DNA of 64,000 nucleotides from Pleomorphomonas oryzae DSM 16300 (GTDB lineage Bacteria > Pseudomonadota > Alphaproteobacteria > Rhizobiales > Pleomorphomonadaceae): contig NZ_AUHB01000014.1 of the NCBI RefSeq assembly GCF_000422965.1, positions 89,148 through 153,147 on the forward strand, read 5' to 3'. The notes beneath the pieces were generated by a model. That model saw nothing but the letters and a program-made list of their open reading frames with translations. It had not been told where the DNA came from and did no database searches. The translations under genes and the position numbers were made by a program. Shown here one piece after another: positions 1-8,964 of the stretch (position 1 is its first letter; every line of letters starts with the position of its first letter).

Positions 1-2
1 AT

Positions 3-887
3 ACGGAACTATATCGTCGGCAATCTTCGCCCAGAGTCGAAACGTCTCCGCCTGTTAGGGCAGATTTGGCGCGGCTGGGTGGTTCGGAGGTCCAGGCCTG
101 GGAAGGGACGGCAGTCTTCAGCGTCTGCCGGTCTCTCTTCCTGCGCAGCCGCCTGGAGAACTGGGTCAAGGCAACCCGATCGGCAGGCGCGGCGCCGCTT
201 CTCAAGGAACTTTACGGTTTCGAGGAGGAGGCTCGTCTCGATGATGCCATGCTGCTCCTGCAGCAAGGCGACGATTTCATCTATGTCCATCAGGGGACGA
301 ACTCAGTCCACGAGTATGGCAAGGTGTTCCGCGGCGTCCTCTTGTCTTCCATCGTCGGCAATATGGGCCTGTCCTTCCGGCGACTTTACAACGCAGCCCT
401 TGCCGACATGCGGCCGCGCTACATCCAGTTCCGCACCGACTTTTCCGCCCGTCACGTCCGCTGGGAGCGCGTCGTCCTGCCCCTCGTTTCGGATGAGCAA
501 CAGACGACCAAGTTTCTGCTGCTCTATTCCGAGCCGCTCGATGACAAGCTGGAGATCCTGCAGGCGGCTTTCGACAAGTCGTCGATCGGCATGGTCGCCG
601 CCACCAAGATGATCGGCGAGGATAAGGCGCTGGAAGACGCGTCGATCCTGCTGGTCAACAACCGGGCGCGTTCCATGCTGGGAATGGATGAGGATTTCGT
701 TCCCGTCTCCACGGTGCGCGACCTCAGGGCCTGGATTCAAAACGTCAAGAAATGGGAGCAGATCGACGAGCCCAAGACTACCTTGGGCAAGACGATCATC
801 GGTTTCCGCGACAAGGAGAAGGCGAAGAATATTACGGCGGTGATCGAGCCGATCGAGCACTTCGTCATTTTTCACTTCCTCGACTGA
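3..887 (+). CDS. PAS-like protein, 5' end outside window
   Basis: The frame is open from base 3, so the gene probably begins upstream of the window; a TTG at 66 preceded by AGGG is a possible internal start. I do not recognise a named family. The C-terminal half has a PAS-like look: a stretch around DKSSIGMVAA followed by ILLVNNRARSMLGM. There is no signal peptide or membrane segment. The coding sequence ends with FHFLD and is followed 16 bases later by a strong hairpin. Function is unknown; a sensory role is inference only. Confidence 0.6.
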   Translation, partial: TELYRRQSSPRVETSPPVRADLARLGGSEVQAWEGTAVFSVCRSLFLRSRLENWVKATRSAGAAPLLKELYGFEEEARLDDAMLLLQQGDDFIYVHQGTNSVHEYGKVFRGVLLSSIVGNMGLSFRRLYNAALADMRPRYIQFRTDFSARHVRWERVVLPLVSDEQQTTKFLLLYSEPLDDKLEILQAAFDKSSIGMVAATKMIGEDKALEDASILLVNNRARSMLGMDEDFVPVSTVRDLRAWIQNVKKWEQIDEPKTTLGKTIIGFRDKEKAKNITAVIEPIEHFVIFHFLD

Positions 888-903
888 CAAAGCCCAAAAC
901 GAC

Positions 904-936
904 GAACGCCGCGACTGGGGGAGTCGCGGCGTTCTT
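904..936 (+). terminator. Hairpin terminator after the PAS-like gene
   Basis: A perfect 13 bp stem (904-916 with 922-934) closes a five-base G loop and is followed by TT. It lies 16 bases past the stop codon. The T tract is short, so efficiency is uncertain. Confidence 0.6.
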
Positions 937-1014
937 GCGGGCCAGCAGACGGGAGCGCTGCCGGCAGGGTGCGGCAACCGGGGAAGCGGTCGCCGCGCGC
1001 CTTATCTATTTTCA

Positions 1015-1060
1015 CGCAATTCCGGACGCAAAACCGGTTCCTACTTTTGCTGGAATTGCT
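1015..1060. repeat. Rhizobial-type intergenic palindrome, copy 1
   Basis: The arms GCAATTCC (1016-1023) and GGAATTGC (1052-1059) flank a core containing GGACGCAAAACCGG and ACTTTTGCT. The same core recurs at 28618-28661 with changed but still complementary arms, and a more distant version lies at 56245-56290. It sits just past the stop of the arabinofuranosidase gene. This matches a class of short palindromes common between genes in Hyphomicrobiales. Confidence 0.7.
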
Positions 1061-1071
1061 GTGGCTTTGCC

Positions 1072-2586
1072 TCAGCCCTTCGGCTTGGTGACGATGACGT
1101 TCCAACTGCCGGGCATCAGCTTGGCGGTCAGCGCGTCCTTTTCGATGGCGACCGACTTGATCGGCGCCGGCGCCACGGTGTTGGGGGCGTCCTTGGTGTT
1201 CACCGCCTTCATGTTGGGGTGATAGACCTGCAACGCCTCGGTCACTTCGCGCGTGCCGCCGAAGCCGCGCAGCTCGACCTTGAGGTCCATCGGTTCGGCG
1301 AGATTGCGGTTGAGCGCGAAGATCACCACTTCGCCGGTGCTCTCGTCCTCGGTGACCGCGGAGATGAGGTAGGGCATCTCCTCGGCCGTCTTGCCGGCGA
1401 AGCTGCCGGAAGTGGCGAGTGTCCGGAGCACCCGGCCGCGGGCATATTTCGCCGTCAGCGCGAAGGGGTGGAAGATGGTCTGGCGCCAGGCAGGGCCACC
1501 CTGCTCGGTCATGATCGGGCCGATGATGTTGACGAGCTGCGCAATGCAGGCGCACTTCACGCGGTCGGCGTTGTTAAGCAGCGTGATCAGCGCGCCACCG
1601 ATGAGCAGGGCGTCCTCGGTGTTGTAGACTTCCTCGATCAGCGGCGGATGCTCGGGCCAGCCGGGCTTGCGGAGGTCGTCATGACCGCGCGCCTTGTACC
1701 AGACGTTCCACTCGTCGAGCGACAGCATGATACGCTTCTGCGAGCGGCGGTTGGCCGCCACGGCGTCGGCGATCGCCACCACTTCCTTGATGAAATAGTC
1801 CAGGAGCTCGATGTTGCCGAGGAATTCCTCGGTCGAGTCATGCGGGTTCATGAAGTAGGTGTGCAGTGAGATGAAATCGACGTAGTCGAAGCTGTGGTCG
1901 AGCACCTCGTACTCCCAACGGGCGTAGGTGGCCATGTCGCGGTTCGATGAACCGCAGGCGGCCAGTTCGATCGACGGGTCGACCCAGCGCATCACCTTGG
2001 CGGTTTCCTGGGCGGCGCGGCCATATTCGGCTGCCGTCTTGGCGCCGATCTGCCAGGGGCCGTCCATCTCGTTGCCGAGGCACCAGAACTTGATGTCGTG
2101 CGGCTTCTCGTAGCCGTGGCTCTTCCTGAGCTCGGAGAGTTCGGTGCCGCCGGGATGGTTGCAATATTCGATGAAGCGGCGGGCCTCGTCGAGGCCGCGG
2201 GTGCCGAGGTTGACGCCGAACATCGGCTCGACGCCGACCTGCCGGCACCAGTCCATGAATTCATTGGTACCGAAGGCGTTGGTCTCGGTGGAGAACCAGG
2301 CAAGGTCGAGCCGGCGCGGGCGCTGTTCCTTCGGGCCGACGCCGTCTTCCCAGTTGTAGCCCGAGAGGAAGTTGCCGCCGGGATAGCGGACGATGGTGAC
2401 GCCGAGCTCCTTGGTGAGGTCGGCCACGTCCTGGCGGAAGCCGTTCTCGTCGGCGGTGGGATGGCCCGGTTCGAAAATGCCGGTATAGACGCAGCGCCCC
2501 ATATGCTCGACGAAGGTGCCGAATACCCGGCGGTCGAGATCGGAAATGGCAAAATCGGCGTCGACGATAAGACGAGCGGACGTCAT
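1072..2586 (-). CDS. abfA: GH51 alpha-L-arabinofuranosidase
   Basis: A 504-residue family GH51 enzyme that removes terminal alpha-L-arabinofuranosyl groups from arabinan or arabinoxylan fragments. The catalytic domain carries the expected acid/base glutamate in LGNEMDGPW (E173) and the nucleophile in LSLDEWNVWY (E292); a C-terminal beta domain ends in SWNVIVTKPKG. There is no signal peptide, so it should act in the cytoplasm on imported oligosaccharides, which fits its place as last gene of the ABC import operon that begins at 7084. GAAAG precedes the ATG. Length is typical of the family. Confidence 0.95.
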   Translation of the reverse strand: MTSARLIVDADFAISDLDRRVFGTFVEHMGRCVYTGIFEPGHPTADENGFRQDVADLTKELGVTIVRYPGGNFLSGYNWEDGVGPKEQRPRRLDLAWFSTETNAFGTNEFMDWCRQVGVEPMFGVNLGTRGLDEARRFIEYCNHPGGTELSELRKSHGYEKPHDIKFWCLGNEMDGPWQIGAKTAAEYGRAAQETAKVMRWVDPSIELAACGSSNRDMATYARWEYEVLDHSFDYVDFISLHTYFMNPHDSTEEFLGNIELLDYFIKEVVAIADAVAANRRSQKRIMLSLDEWNVWYKARGHDDLRKPGWPEHPPLIEEVYNTEDALLIGGALITLLNNADRVKCACIAQLVNIIGPIMTEQGGPAWRQTIFHPFALTAKYARGRVLRTLATSGSFAGKTAEEMPYLISAVTEDESTGEVVIFALNRNLAEPMDLKVELRGFGGTREVTEALQVYHPNMKAVNTKDAPNTVAPAPIKSVAIEKDALTAKLMPGSWNVIVTKPKG

Positions 2587-2753
2587 GAGCTTTCAGCTTT
2601 CGGGTTTGAAGGATCTTTAAGGTTGCAGTGCCCCGGCTGGGGAGAGGGCACCGCAGACCCTGGCGCGGTTTCCGGCCCTTGAGGGACGGAAGGCGCTCGT
2701 CGTCCGTATCCAACCGGTGGGAGGAGGCCGGCCGGGCGACTGCGGCGGGTGTC

Positions 2754-2787
2754 CTGCCCGGCCGGTCGCAGTGATCCGGCCGGGCAG
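2754..2787 (-). terminator. Intercistronic hairpin after the binding-protein gene
   Basis: A perfect 12 bp stem (2754-2765 with 2776-2787) with a 10-base loop lies 12 bases past the stop of the binding-protein gene and 168 bases before abfA. No T tract follows on the minus strand. Such hairpins often protect the abundant binding-protein mRNA or lower expression of the next gene, so it may be a stabiliser rather than a full terminator. Confidence 0.55.
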
Positions 2788-2798
2788 AGTGTCGTGGC

Positions 2799-4118
2799 TT
2801 ACTTCGCGTTGGCGAGCAGCTCGTTGATGCGGGACTCGGCGTCGGTCAGGGCCTGATCGACCGGCTTGTCGCCGCGCATGGCCGAACCGACTTCTTCGCC
2901 CTCGATTTCCTGGATCGAGAACTGACGCTTGACGGCCGACGGCAGAGCGGTGCCGTTGACGGCGAGCGAGGCGATGTCGCCACGGTGCGGCAGGTTCTTG
3001 AACTGGTCGCTGTTGATGATCGACTTGCGAATCGGCAGGTGACCGGTGCGCGACCACTCGTAGTTATTGTCCCAGAGGAACTTCATGAACTCGATTGCCG
3101 AGGCGCGCTGCGCGTCGGTGAGATCCTGCTTCAGAAGCACCCAGCTATGACCGTCGGCCCAGACACGCGGGCTGCCGGGGTAGATCTGCGGGAAGGCGGT
3201 CACGGCATAGCCGTTGGCCAGCGCGCCGCTCTTCTTGGCTTCCTGGTCGTAGGTGTCGATCAGCCAGGTGCCGCAGATGAACACGCCGCCTTCGCCAGCT
3301 GCGAAGCTGGACACGGACGCCGCGTAATCCTGGTTCTTGGTGGTCAGGTCCTTCGAGAAGATGTCGGCCAGGAGCTGCAGGGCATTCTTGGCTTCCGGCG
3401 AGGAGAAGTTCACCTTGTTCGGATCGGCGAAGAAGTCGACATTCTGCTGGTAGAGCAGCGTGTCGAAGGTGCGGGTGTAGAAGGCGGTCTCGTTGGCCAG
3501 CGTCGAGATGAAGTAGGGCTTGCCCGTCTTCTCCTTGAACTGCTGGGCCTGCTTCATCAGCTCGTCGGTGCTCTTCGGCAGGATCGGCTTGCCGGCGCTA
3601 TCGACGAGGCCGGCCTGCTTGAAGAGGTTCATGTTGATGTGCCACAGCCAGGTGTGGGTGTCGAACGGCATGGCGTAGATCTTGCCGTCCTTGGTGACAC
3701 CCTGGCGGGCGGCATCGGTCATGTCATTGACGTCGACGCCGGCCTTGGCGAAGTCGTCATCGAGGGGTTCGAGCAGGCCGCGCGACGAATAGTCGGAAAT
3801 GACGGCTTCGTGCATGACGGAGATGACCGGCGGCTCGCCGGAGCGGATGCGGGCGGTGAGCTGGTCATAGCCCGGCCACTCGACGATCTCCGGCTTGACG
3901 ACGGTGGTCTTGCTGTCGGCGTTGAACTTGTTGATCAGCGCGGTGATGATGCCGCACTCGCCGTTGGCCTTGGTCACGTCGGTGACTGTGCCATAGTCGG
4001 CCTCGCAGGCGCCGAAGAAGCGCGCAACGGAGATCTCGGTCTTGTCGGCCGCAAGCGCTGCGCTTGCGCCAGCGGTCACGACCAGACTCGCCAGCAGGGC
4101 AGTTGTTAGCTTTCTCAT
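2799..4118 (-). CDS. ABC sugar-binding periplasmic protein
   Basis: A 439-residue extracytoplasmic solute-binding protein of the sugar (family 1) type. The chosen ATG is preceded by GGAGGAGG and begins a clear signal peptide (MRKLTTALLASLVV, then ASAALA before AD). The mature protein has the usual two-lobe pattern, with WPGYDQLTARIRSG near the start and the WADGHSWVLLKQDLT region late. An in-frame upstream ATG at 4175 would put 19 polar residues before the signal peptide and is unlikely. Neighbours suggest arabinosides or arabino-oligosaccharides as ligand, but this is inferred from the GH51 gene only. Confidence 0.9.
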   Translation of the reverse strand: MRKLTTALLASLVVTAGASAALAADKTEISVARFFGACEADYGTVTDVTKANGECGIITALINKFNADSKTTVVKPEIVEWPGYDQLTARIRSGEPPVISVMHEAVISDYSSRGLLEPLDDDFAKAGVDVNDMTDAARQGVTKDGKIYAMPFDTHTWLWHINMNLFKQAGLVDSAGKPILPKSTDELMKQAQQFKEKTGKPYFISTLANETAFYTRTFDTLLYQQNVDFFADPNKVNFSSPEAKNALQLLADIFSKDLTTKNQDYAASVSSFAAGEGGVFICGTWLIDTYDQEAKKSGALANGYAVTAFPQIYPGSPRVWADGHSWVLLKQDLTDAQRASAIEFMKFLWDNNYEWSRTGHLPIRKSIINSDQFKNLPHRGDIASLAVNGTALPSAVKRQFSIQEIEGEEVGSAMRGDKPVDQALTDAESRINELLANAK

Positions 4119-4214
4119 TGGACCTCCTCCAATACGGCCGATCTCTTTGAAAATCCTTCGCGCTCGGCCGGTCATGCGCTGGATTCCGTCTTGCTGAACC
4201 CCTCCTCCGAGGGA

Positions 4215-5060
4215 TCAGCTGATCGCCGCGCCGGCCACGGCCCGGACGATGTATTTCTGGAAGAACAGGTAGACGACGAACACCGGCAGGCCTGCGAAGA
4301 TCGCCTGCGCCATCAGGAAGCCGAGGCCTTCCGATTGGGCGAAGTTGGTCTGGGTCGAGGCCATGCCGACGGTGATGGTGAACATCTCCGGCTTGGTCGC
4401 CGAGATCAGCGGCCACAGGTAGTCGTTCCAGGCGCCGAGGAAGGAGAAGATGCCGAGCGTCGCCTGGGCCGGGATGGTCAGCGGCAGCAGCACCTTCCAG
4501 AAGATCTTGAAGCGGGAGGCGTTGTCGAGCATCGCCGCCTCGTCGATATCCTTGGGGATCGCCTTGAAATACTGGGTCATCAGGAAGACGCCGAAGGCAC
4601 TTGAAAGGCCCGGCAGGATGATCGCCGGGTAGGTGTTGTGCATCTTCAGGTCGGAGAACATCTGGTGGCGGGCAATGATCACCGCCTGCTCCGGCACGGC
4701 GAGACCGAGCAAGACCAGGACGAAGATGATGTCGCGGCCCTTGAACTCGGCACGGGCGAAGCCGTAGCCGGCGAGCGAGGACAGAACCAGGATGCCGACG
4801 GTGACGCCCACCGACACCACCGCGCTGTTCCACAGCCAGCGGAACACACCCGATGTCTGGAAGATGTCGGCGTAGTTCTTGAGCGTGTAGGGCGGATGGA
4901 AGGCGGAGGCCGTCGAGATCATCAGCTCCGAGTTCGGCTTGAACGATAGCAGGAGCGTCCAGGCGATCGGCAACATCCAGATGACGGCGACGAGGACGAC
5001 CGTGAAGAGGATCAGCTTGTTGCCGATGCCGCGGCCGACGATGTGTTCACTGGCAGCCAT
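4215..5060 (-). CDS. ABC sugar transporter permease, MalG type
   Basis: A 281-residue inner-membrane permease with about six transmembrane segments. The cytoplasmic EAA loop that docks on the ATPase is visible as DEAAMLDNASRFKIFWKVLLP. The first helix begins after residue 14 (NKLILFTVVLVAVIWML). It follows the MalF-type permease gene with three bases between the two genes and precedes the binding-protein gene by 96 bases. Together the four genes make a complete carbohydrate uptake CUT1 importer. Confidence 0.93.
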   Translation of the reverse strand: MAASEHIVGRGIGNKLILFTVVLVAVIWMLPIAWTLLLSFKPNSELMISTASAFHPPYTLKNYADIFQTSGVFRWLWNSAVVSVGVTVGILVLSSLAGYGFARAEFKGRDIIFVLVLLGLAVPEQAVIIARHQMFSDLKMHNTYPAIILPGLSSAFGVFLMTQYFKAIPKDIDEAAMLDNASRFKIFWKVLLPLTIPAQATLGIFSFLGAWNDYLWPLISATKPEMFTITVGMASTQTNFAQSEGLGFLMAQAIFAGLPVFVVYLFFQKYIVRAVAGAAIS

Positions 5061-5063
5061 GGC

Positions 5064-5993
5064 TTATTCCTCCACGCGCTTGCGGGACACGAAGAACTGG
5101 GCGAGGGCGGCAACCGCCATGATCAGGAACAGGATTTCCGAGGCGGCGGCGGCATAGCCGAGGTTCCAGGAGCGGAAGCCCTGCTCGTAGATGAACAGAA
5201 CGATCGGGCGCGAGGCGTTGTTGGGGCCACCCTGGGTGAGCAACTGGGCCTGACCGAACAGCTGGAACTGGGCGACGATCTCGTAGATGACGACGACCAG
5301 CATGGTGCGGCGGATCGACGGCAAGGTGATCGACCAGAACGAGCGCCAGCGACTGGCGTTGTCGAGGGCGGCGGCTTCATAGAGTTCGCCGGGGATCTGC
5401 TGCAAGGCGGCGAGGAACAGCATCATCGGCAGGCCGATGATCCACCAGATGGTACAGATGGCGATCGCCACCAGGGCCAGCGAGGACGATGTGACGAAGG
5501 CGACCGGCTCGAGGCCGAGAAGCTTGAATATGCTGGCGATTGCGCCGTTGCCGGGCATGTACATCATCTTCCAGATGATGGTGACGATGGTGACCGACAG
5601 CACCGAGGTGCCAAAGAAGATGGCGCGCAGCACCGCCGCGGTACGGTCGCTGCTGTTGAGCGCGAGCGCCAAGAGAAGGCCGATCGCCACGAACACCGGC
5701 ACCGTCATCACCACGAACCAGACGGTGTTCCAGACCGTGCCGATGAAGATCTTATCGTTGAACAGCCGATGATAGTTGGCCATGCCGGCATATTTCGACG
5801 TGTTGTCGAACATGTCGGACTGGAGCATCGACATCCAGATGCCCTTGAACAGCGGGTAGACCAAGAGCACGACGTAGAACACCAGGTAGGGTGCCACGAA
5901 CAATGCATTGGACCAGCGGGGGCCGATCGAGGCGCCGGTCGGGCGCTTGACCGCCGCAACCGCCTTGCCGGGAGAAAGCGTGACGTCCGTCAT
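5064..5993 (-). CDS. ABC sugar transporter permease, MalF type
   Basis: A 309-residue permease with the EAA loop YEAAALDNASRWRSFWSITLP. I start it at the ATG preceded by GGAGGGTGAG; a GTG at 6008 that overlaps the stop of the ATPase gene is the alternative and would add five residues. A polar N-terminus of about 25 residues precedes the first membrane helix (LFVAPYLVFYVVLLVYPLF). It is the partner of the MalG-type permease encoded just downstream. Confidence 0.92.
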   Translation of the reverse strand: MTDVTLSPGKAVAAVKRPTGASIGPRWSNALFVAPYLVFYVVLLVYPLFKGIWMSMLQSDMFDNTSKYAGMANYHRLFNDKIFIGTVWNTVWFVVMTVPVFVAIGLLLALALNSSDRTAAVLRAIFFGTSVLSVTIVTIIWKMMYMPGNGAIASIFKLLGLEPVAFVTSSSLALVAIAICTIWWIIGLPMMLFLAALQQIPGELYEAAALDNASRWRSFWSITLPSIRRTMLVVVIYEIVAQFQLFGQAQLLTQGGPNNASRPIVLFIYEQGFRSWNLGYAAAASEILFLIMAVAALAQFFVSRKRVEE

Positions 5994-6004
5994 CTCACCC
6001 TCCG

Positions 6005-7084
6005 TCACTGGCGCGCGTGATAGGCGAGGCCGTCGGCATCGAAGAGGTGCGCCGTGGCGCCTTCCACCGCGAGGCGGACGCTGTCGCCCGGCTGGACCTG
6101 GCTGATGCCCTTGTCCTCAGCCACCAGCGTGCTGCCGTCTGCGAGGCGAATGTGCGCATGCGTACGGTCGCCGAGGCGCTCGACCACTTCCACCTTGCCG
6201 GGGATCGCACCGTCTTCACGGACGCGGATCGCCTCGGCGCGGAGACCAACACGCAACTCGCCGGACGGCAGGATGTTGATGGGAACGTCGGTCTCGATGA
6301 CCGAGCCGTCGCCCAGCACGGCGGAGGCGAAGCCGCCGCGATCCTTGAGGTTGATGGTCAGGAAGTTCATGGCCGGCGAGCCGACGAAACGGGCGACGAA
6401 TTCAGTGGCCGGGCGGCCATAGATTTCCATCGGCGTGCCGACCTGTTCGACCTTGCGGGCGTTCATCACCACGATGCGGCTCGCCAGCGTCATCGCCTCG
6501 ACCTGATCATGGGTGACGAAGATGGTGGTGGCACGCGTCTGCTGGTGCAGACGGGCCAGCTCGACGCGGGTGCGGACGCGCAAGGCGGCGTCGAGGTTGG
6601 AAAGCGGCTCGTCGAACAGATAGGCCTTGGGGTCTTTCACCAGGGCGCGGCCGATGGCGACGCGCTGGCGCTGACCGCCGGAAAGCTGGCCGGGCTTGCG
6701 CTTCAGAAGGTGGCTGATCTCCAGGATGCGGGCGGCTTCCTCGATGCGACGGCCGATTTCCTCGGTGGGCGTGCCGATGTTCTTGAGACCAAAAGCCAGG
6801 TTATCGAATACGGTCATGTGCGGATAAAGTGCATAGTGCTGGAACACCATGGCGACGCCGCGTGCCCCGGGGGGGAGATTGTCAACCCTTTCGCCGCCGA
6901 TGCGGATCTCACCGCCGTCGACCGTCTCCAGCCCGGCAATCATGCGCAGAAGCGTCGATTTGCCGCAGCCAGACGGTCCGAGGAAGGCGACGAACTCGCC
7001 GGAGTGGACGGTCAGCGACAGCTCCGAGATCACCTCGACGGAGCCGAACCGCTTGGACACCGAATCCAGTTCGATGCTGCTCAC
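6005..7084 (-). CDS. ABC sugar transporter ATPase, UgpC/MalK type
   Basis: A 359-residue ATPase: Walker A GPSGCGKST, signature LSGGQRQR, Walker B AYLFDEPLSNLD, switch histidine in VTHDQ, then a C-terminal TOBE/OB region. I choose a GTG start at 7084, because GGAGGAG lies six bases before it and the product then begins SSIELDSVSKRFG as in the family; the longer frame to 7177 adds 31 unrelated residues. It is the first gene of the arabinoside operon, an uncommon order, because rhizobial CUT1 operons often end with the ATPase. Confidence 0.93.
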   Translation of the reverse strand: MSSIELDSVSKRFGSVEVISELSLTVHSGEFVAFLGPSGCGKSTLLRMIAGLETVDGGEIRIGGERVDNLPPGARGVAMVFQHYALYPHMTVFDNLAFGLKNIGTPTEEIGRRIEEAARILEISHLLKRKPGQLSGGQRQRVAIGRALVKDPKAYLFDEPLSNLDAALRVRTRVELARLHQQTRATTIFVTHDQVEAMTLASRIVVMNARKVEQVGTPMEIYGRPATEFVARFVGSPAMNFLTINLKDRGGFASAVLGDGSVIETDVPINILPSGELRVGLRAEAIRVREDGAIPGKVEVVERLGDRTHAHIRLADGSTLVAEDKGISQVQPGDSVRLAVEGATAHLFDADGLAYHARQ

Positions 7085-7114
7085 TGCACTCTCCTCCACA
7101 AAACCAGTTTTCTT

Positions 7115-7133
7115 CTTATGGTATGATGATAAG
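7115..7133. promoter_or_regulatory. Candidate GntR operator upstream of the sugar operon
   Basis: CTTAT and ATAAG arms surround GGTATGATG, an A/T-rich dyad in otherwise GC-rich DNA. It lies 31 bases upstream of the ATPase start and in the divergent space shared with the FadR-type regulator at 7428. GTATGAT-like half sites are typical of FadR-subfamily operators. No binding data are implied. Confidence 0.45.
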
Positions 7134-7427
7134 ATTGTACGGCGAGCAGGAGCCTTGTCAATCCTCGCGTTGGACATTTTTGGCGAGAAAGGTACAGCTA
7201 GCCGGTGCTTCCCGGGGGAAGGGCGGACGAGCTGGGCGACAATTCCCTGCTGAGGTCTCGATCGGGCTTACCGCTGCAAGCGGAGGCTGGCCCGCTTCAT
7301 GGCTCGAGTGTTTGTCGGACTGAGGCAACTCAGAGGCCGGCGAATGCTCCGTATCGGATTGGCTGGGCAGCCACTGTTCGATCTGGCCGGTGCGGCCTCG
7401 ACGATGGGTGCTCTGGGAAAGAGACAT

Positions 7428-8165
7428 ATGTTCGAAAGAGATTCCACCATCAGCACCATGAGTGCACAGGTCGCGCGAATCATCGGCACCCGTATCGTCT
7501 CTGGCGAATTCGGCCCCGGTGACTCCCTGCCGATCGAGGCCGAGCTTTGCCAGGAATATGGGGTCAGCCGTTCGACGGTGCGCGAAGCGGTGAAGAATCT
7601 CGCCGCCAAGCGGCTGATCGAGGTGGCGCCCAAGGTCGGTACGCGGGTGCTGCCGTTTGCCGACTGGAACCTTCTCGATCCGGACGTGCTGTCCTGGCGC
7701 CTCAGTGCCCAGTTCGACGAGCGGATCATCGAAGATCTTTACGAGGTGCGCCAGTGCTTCGAGCCGCGCGCCTGTTACCTCGCCGCCCGCTCCGGCACGA
7801 CGGAAGATCACGACCGCATCCGCCGACGCTATGCCGACATGGTATCGATGCTCGATCAGGCGCCGTTGGCCGCCGGCGCCGAAAGCGAGTTCCACCTTGC
7901 CATCATCGCGGCGACGCACAACGGCCTGTTCGTGACGATCGGCGGCGCCGTCAAGACCGCGCTCAAGGCGTCGTTCAGCATGACGCAGAAGGACGCCAGC
8001 GGCACGCCGATCGACCTTGCTCCTTACGAGGCGGTTCTATCGGCCATTCTGGCGCGCGAAGGCGAGCGCGCCGAGGCGGCAATGCGGTGCCTATTGGATC
8101 TGTCACGACAGCGCGTGCTGGCGGCCGTCGCCCATCATCGCGAGCGCGGCCGCGGCTGGCGCTGA
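7428..8165 (+). CDS. GntR/FadR-family transcriptional regulator
   Basis: A 245-residue regulator with an N-terminal winged helix (residues about 10-75, containing LPIEAELCQEYGVSRSTVREAVKNL split over the recognition helix) and a C-terminal all-helical FCD domain that binds a small acid or sugar ligand. The start at 7428 is preceded by GGGAAAGAGA; the longer frame from 7299 adds residues unlike the family. It is divergent from the arabinoside import operon and probably represses it, with ligand releasing repression. Its 3' end is 13 bases from the convergent permease gene. Confidence 0.9.
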   Translation: MFERDSTISTMSAQVARIIGTRIVSGEFGPGDSLPIEAELCQEYGVSRSTVREAVKNLAAKRLIEVAPKVGTRVLPFADWNLLDPDVLSWRLSAQFDERIIEDLYEVRQCFEPRACYLAARSGTTEDHDRIRRRYADMVSMLDQAPLAAGAESEFHLAIIAATHNGLFVTIGGAVKTALKASFSMTQKDASGTPIDLAPYEAVLSAILAREGERAEAAMRCLLDLSRQRVLAAVAHHRERGRGWR

Positions 8166-8178
8166 CGTTCCGGACGGC

Positions 8179-8964
8179 TCATACCGGTGCCTGTTGCCCG
8201 TCCGTCGCCGGCCGGCTCGCCTGAGGCGAGGCGCCCCGTCGCTTGCTTGTCCGGCGCGCCAAAATCTGAAAGCCGTCGGAAATCAGCACTGCCAGGATGC
8301 CGGTGATCACGCCGCCCTGGACGACGAAGGCGAGATTGTTGGACTGAAGGCCGGCGACGATCACCTCGCCGAGCCCCTTGGCGGCCACCGTCGAGCCGAT
8401 GGTCGCCGTGGCGAGACCGATGACCGCCGACAGCCGGATACCCTCGATGATCAGCGGCATGGCGAGCGGCAGTTCCACCTTGAGGAGACGCTGGCGGCCG
8501 GTCATGCCCATCGCCGACGCGCTCTCCACCACGGCGGGCGGCAGCGTCGACAGGCCGACCAGACTATTCTCGAAGATCGGCAGCAAGCCGTAGAGGAACA
8601 GGGCCAACCGGGTTGGCCCCTCGCCGAACCCCATGGCCGGCACCGACAGGGCCAGCACGGCGACCGGTGGAAAGGTCTGGCCGATGTTGACGGCGGCGCG
8701 CGACAGGGCGAGGAACTCGGCCCCCGCCGGCCGGGTGACGAAGATGGCGAGGCCGACGGCGACGATGGTGGCGGCCGACGTCGCCAGCGCGACGGTGAAG
8801 AGATGCGACAGCGTCAGGCTGACGAGGCTGCCCTGATTGTAGATGGCCGGCGCGCCATTGTCGGTCAGCGGCGCCAGCAGGCCGGCGAAGCGGTCCGGCA
8901 TCGCGAGGAAGGCGATCAGCGCCGTGAAGACGACGAGCCTGAGGAGGAGGCCGGGGCGGATCAT
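8179..8964 (-). CDS. Betaine/choline ABC permease, ProW/OpuB type
   Basis: A 261-residue permease with five or six membrane segments and the BPD_transp_1 signature near ESASAMGMTGRQRLLKVELP. It is the last gene of a four-gene importer. Its ATG overlaps the ATPase stop as ATGA, which indicates translational coupling. Members of this family take up glycine betaine, choline or related osmolytes. The C-terminal 25 residues are polar and poorly conserved. Confidence 0.9.
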   Translation of the reverse strand: MIRPGLLLRLVVFTALIAFLAMPDRFAGLLAPLTDNGAPAIYNQGSLVSLTLSHLFTVALATSAATIVAVGLAIFVTRPAGAEFLALSRAAVNIGQTFPPVAVLALSVPAMGFGEGPTRLALFLYGLLPIFENSLVGLSTLPPAVVESASAMGMTGRQRLLKVELPLAMPLIIEGIRLSAVIGLATATIGSTVAAKGLGEVIVAGLQSNNLAFVVQGGVITGILAVLISDGFQILARRTSKRRGASPQASRPATDGQQAPV

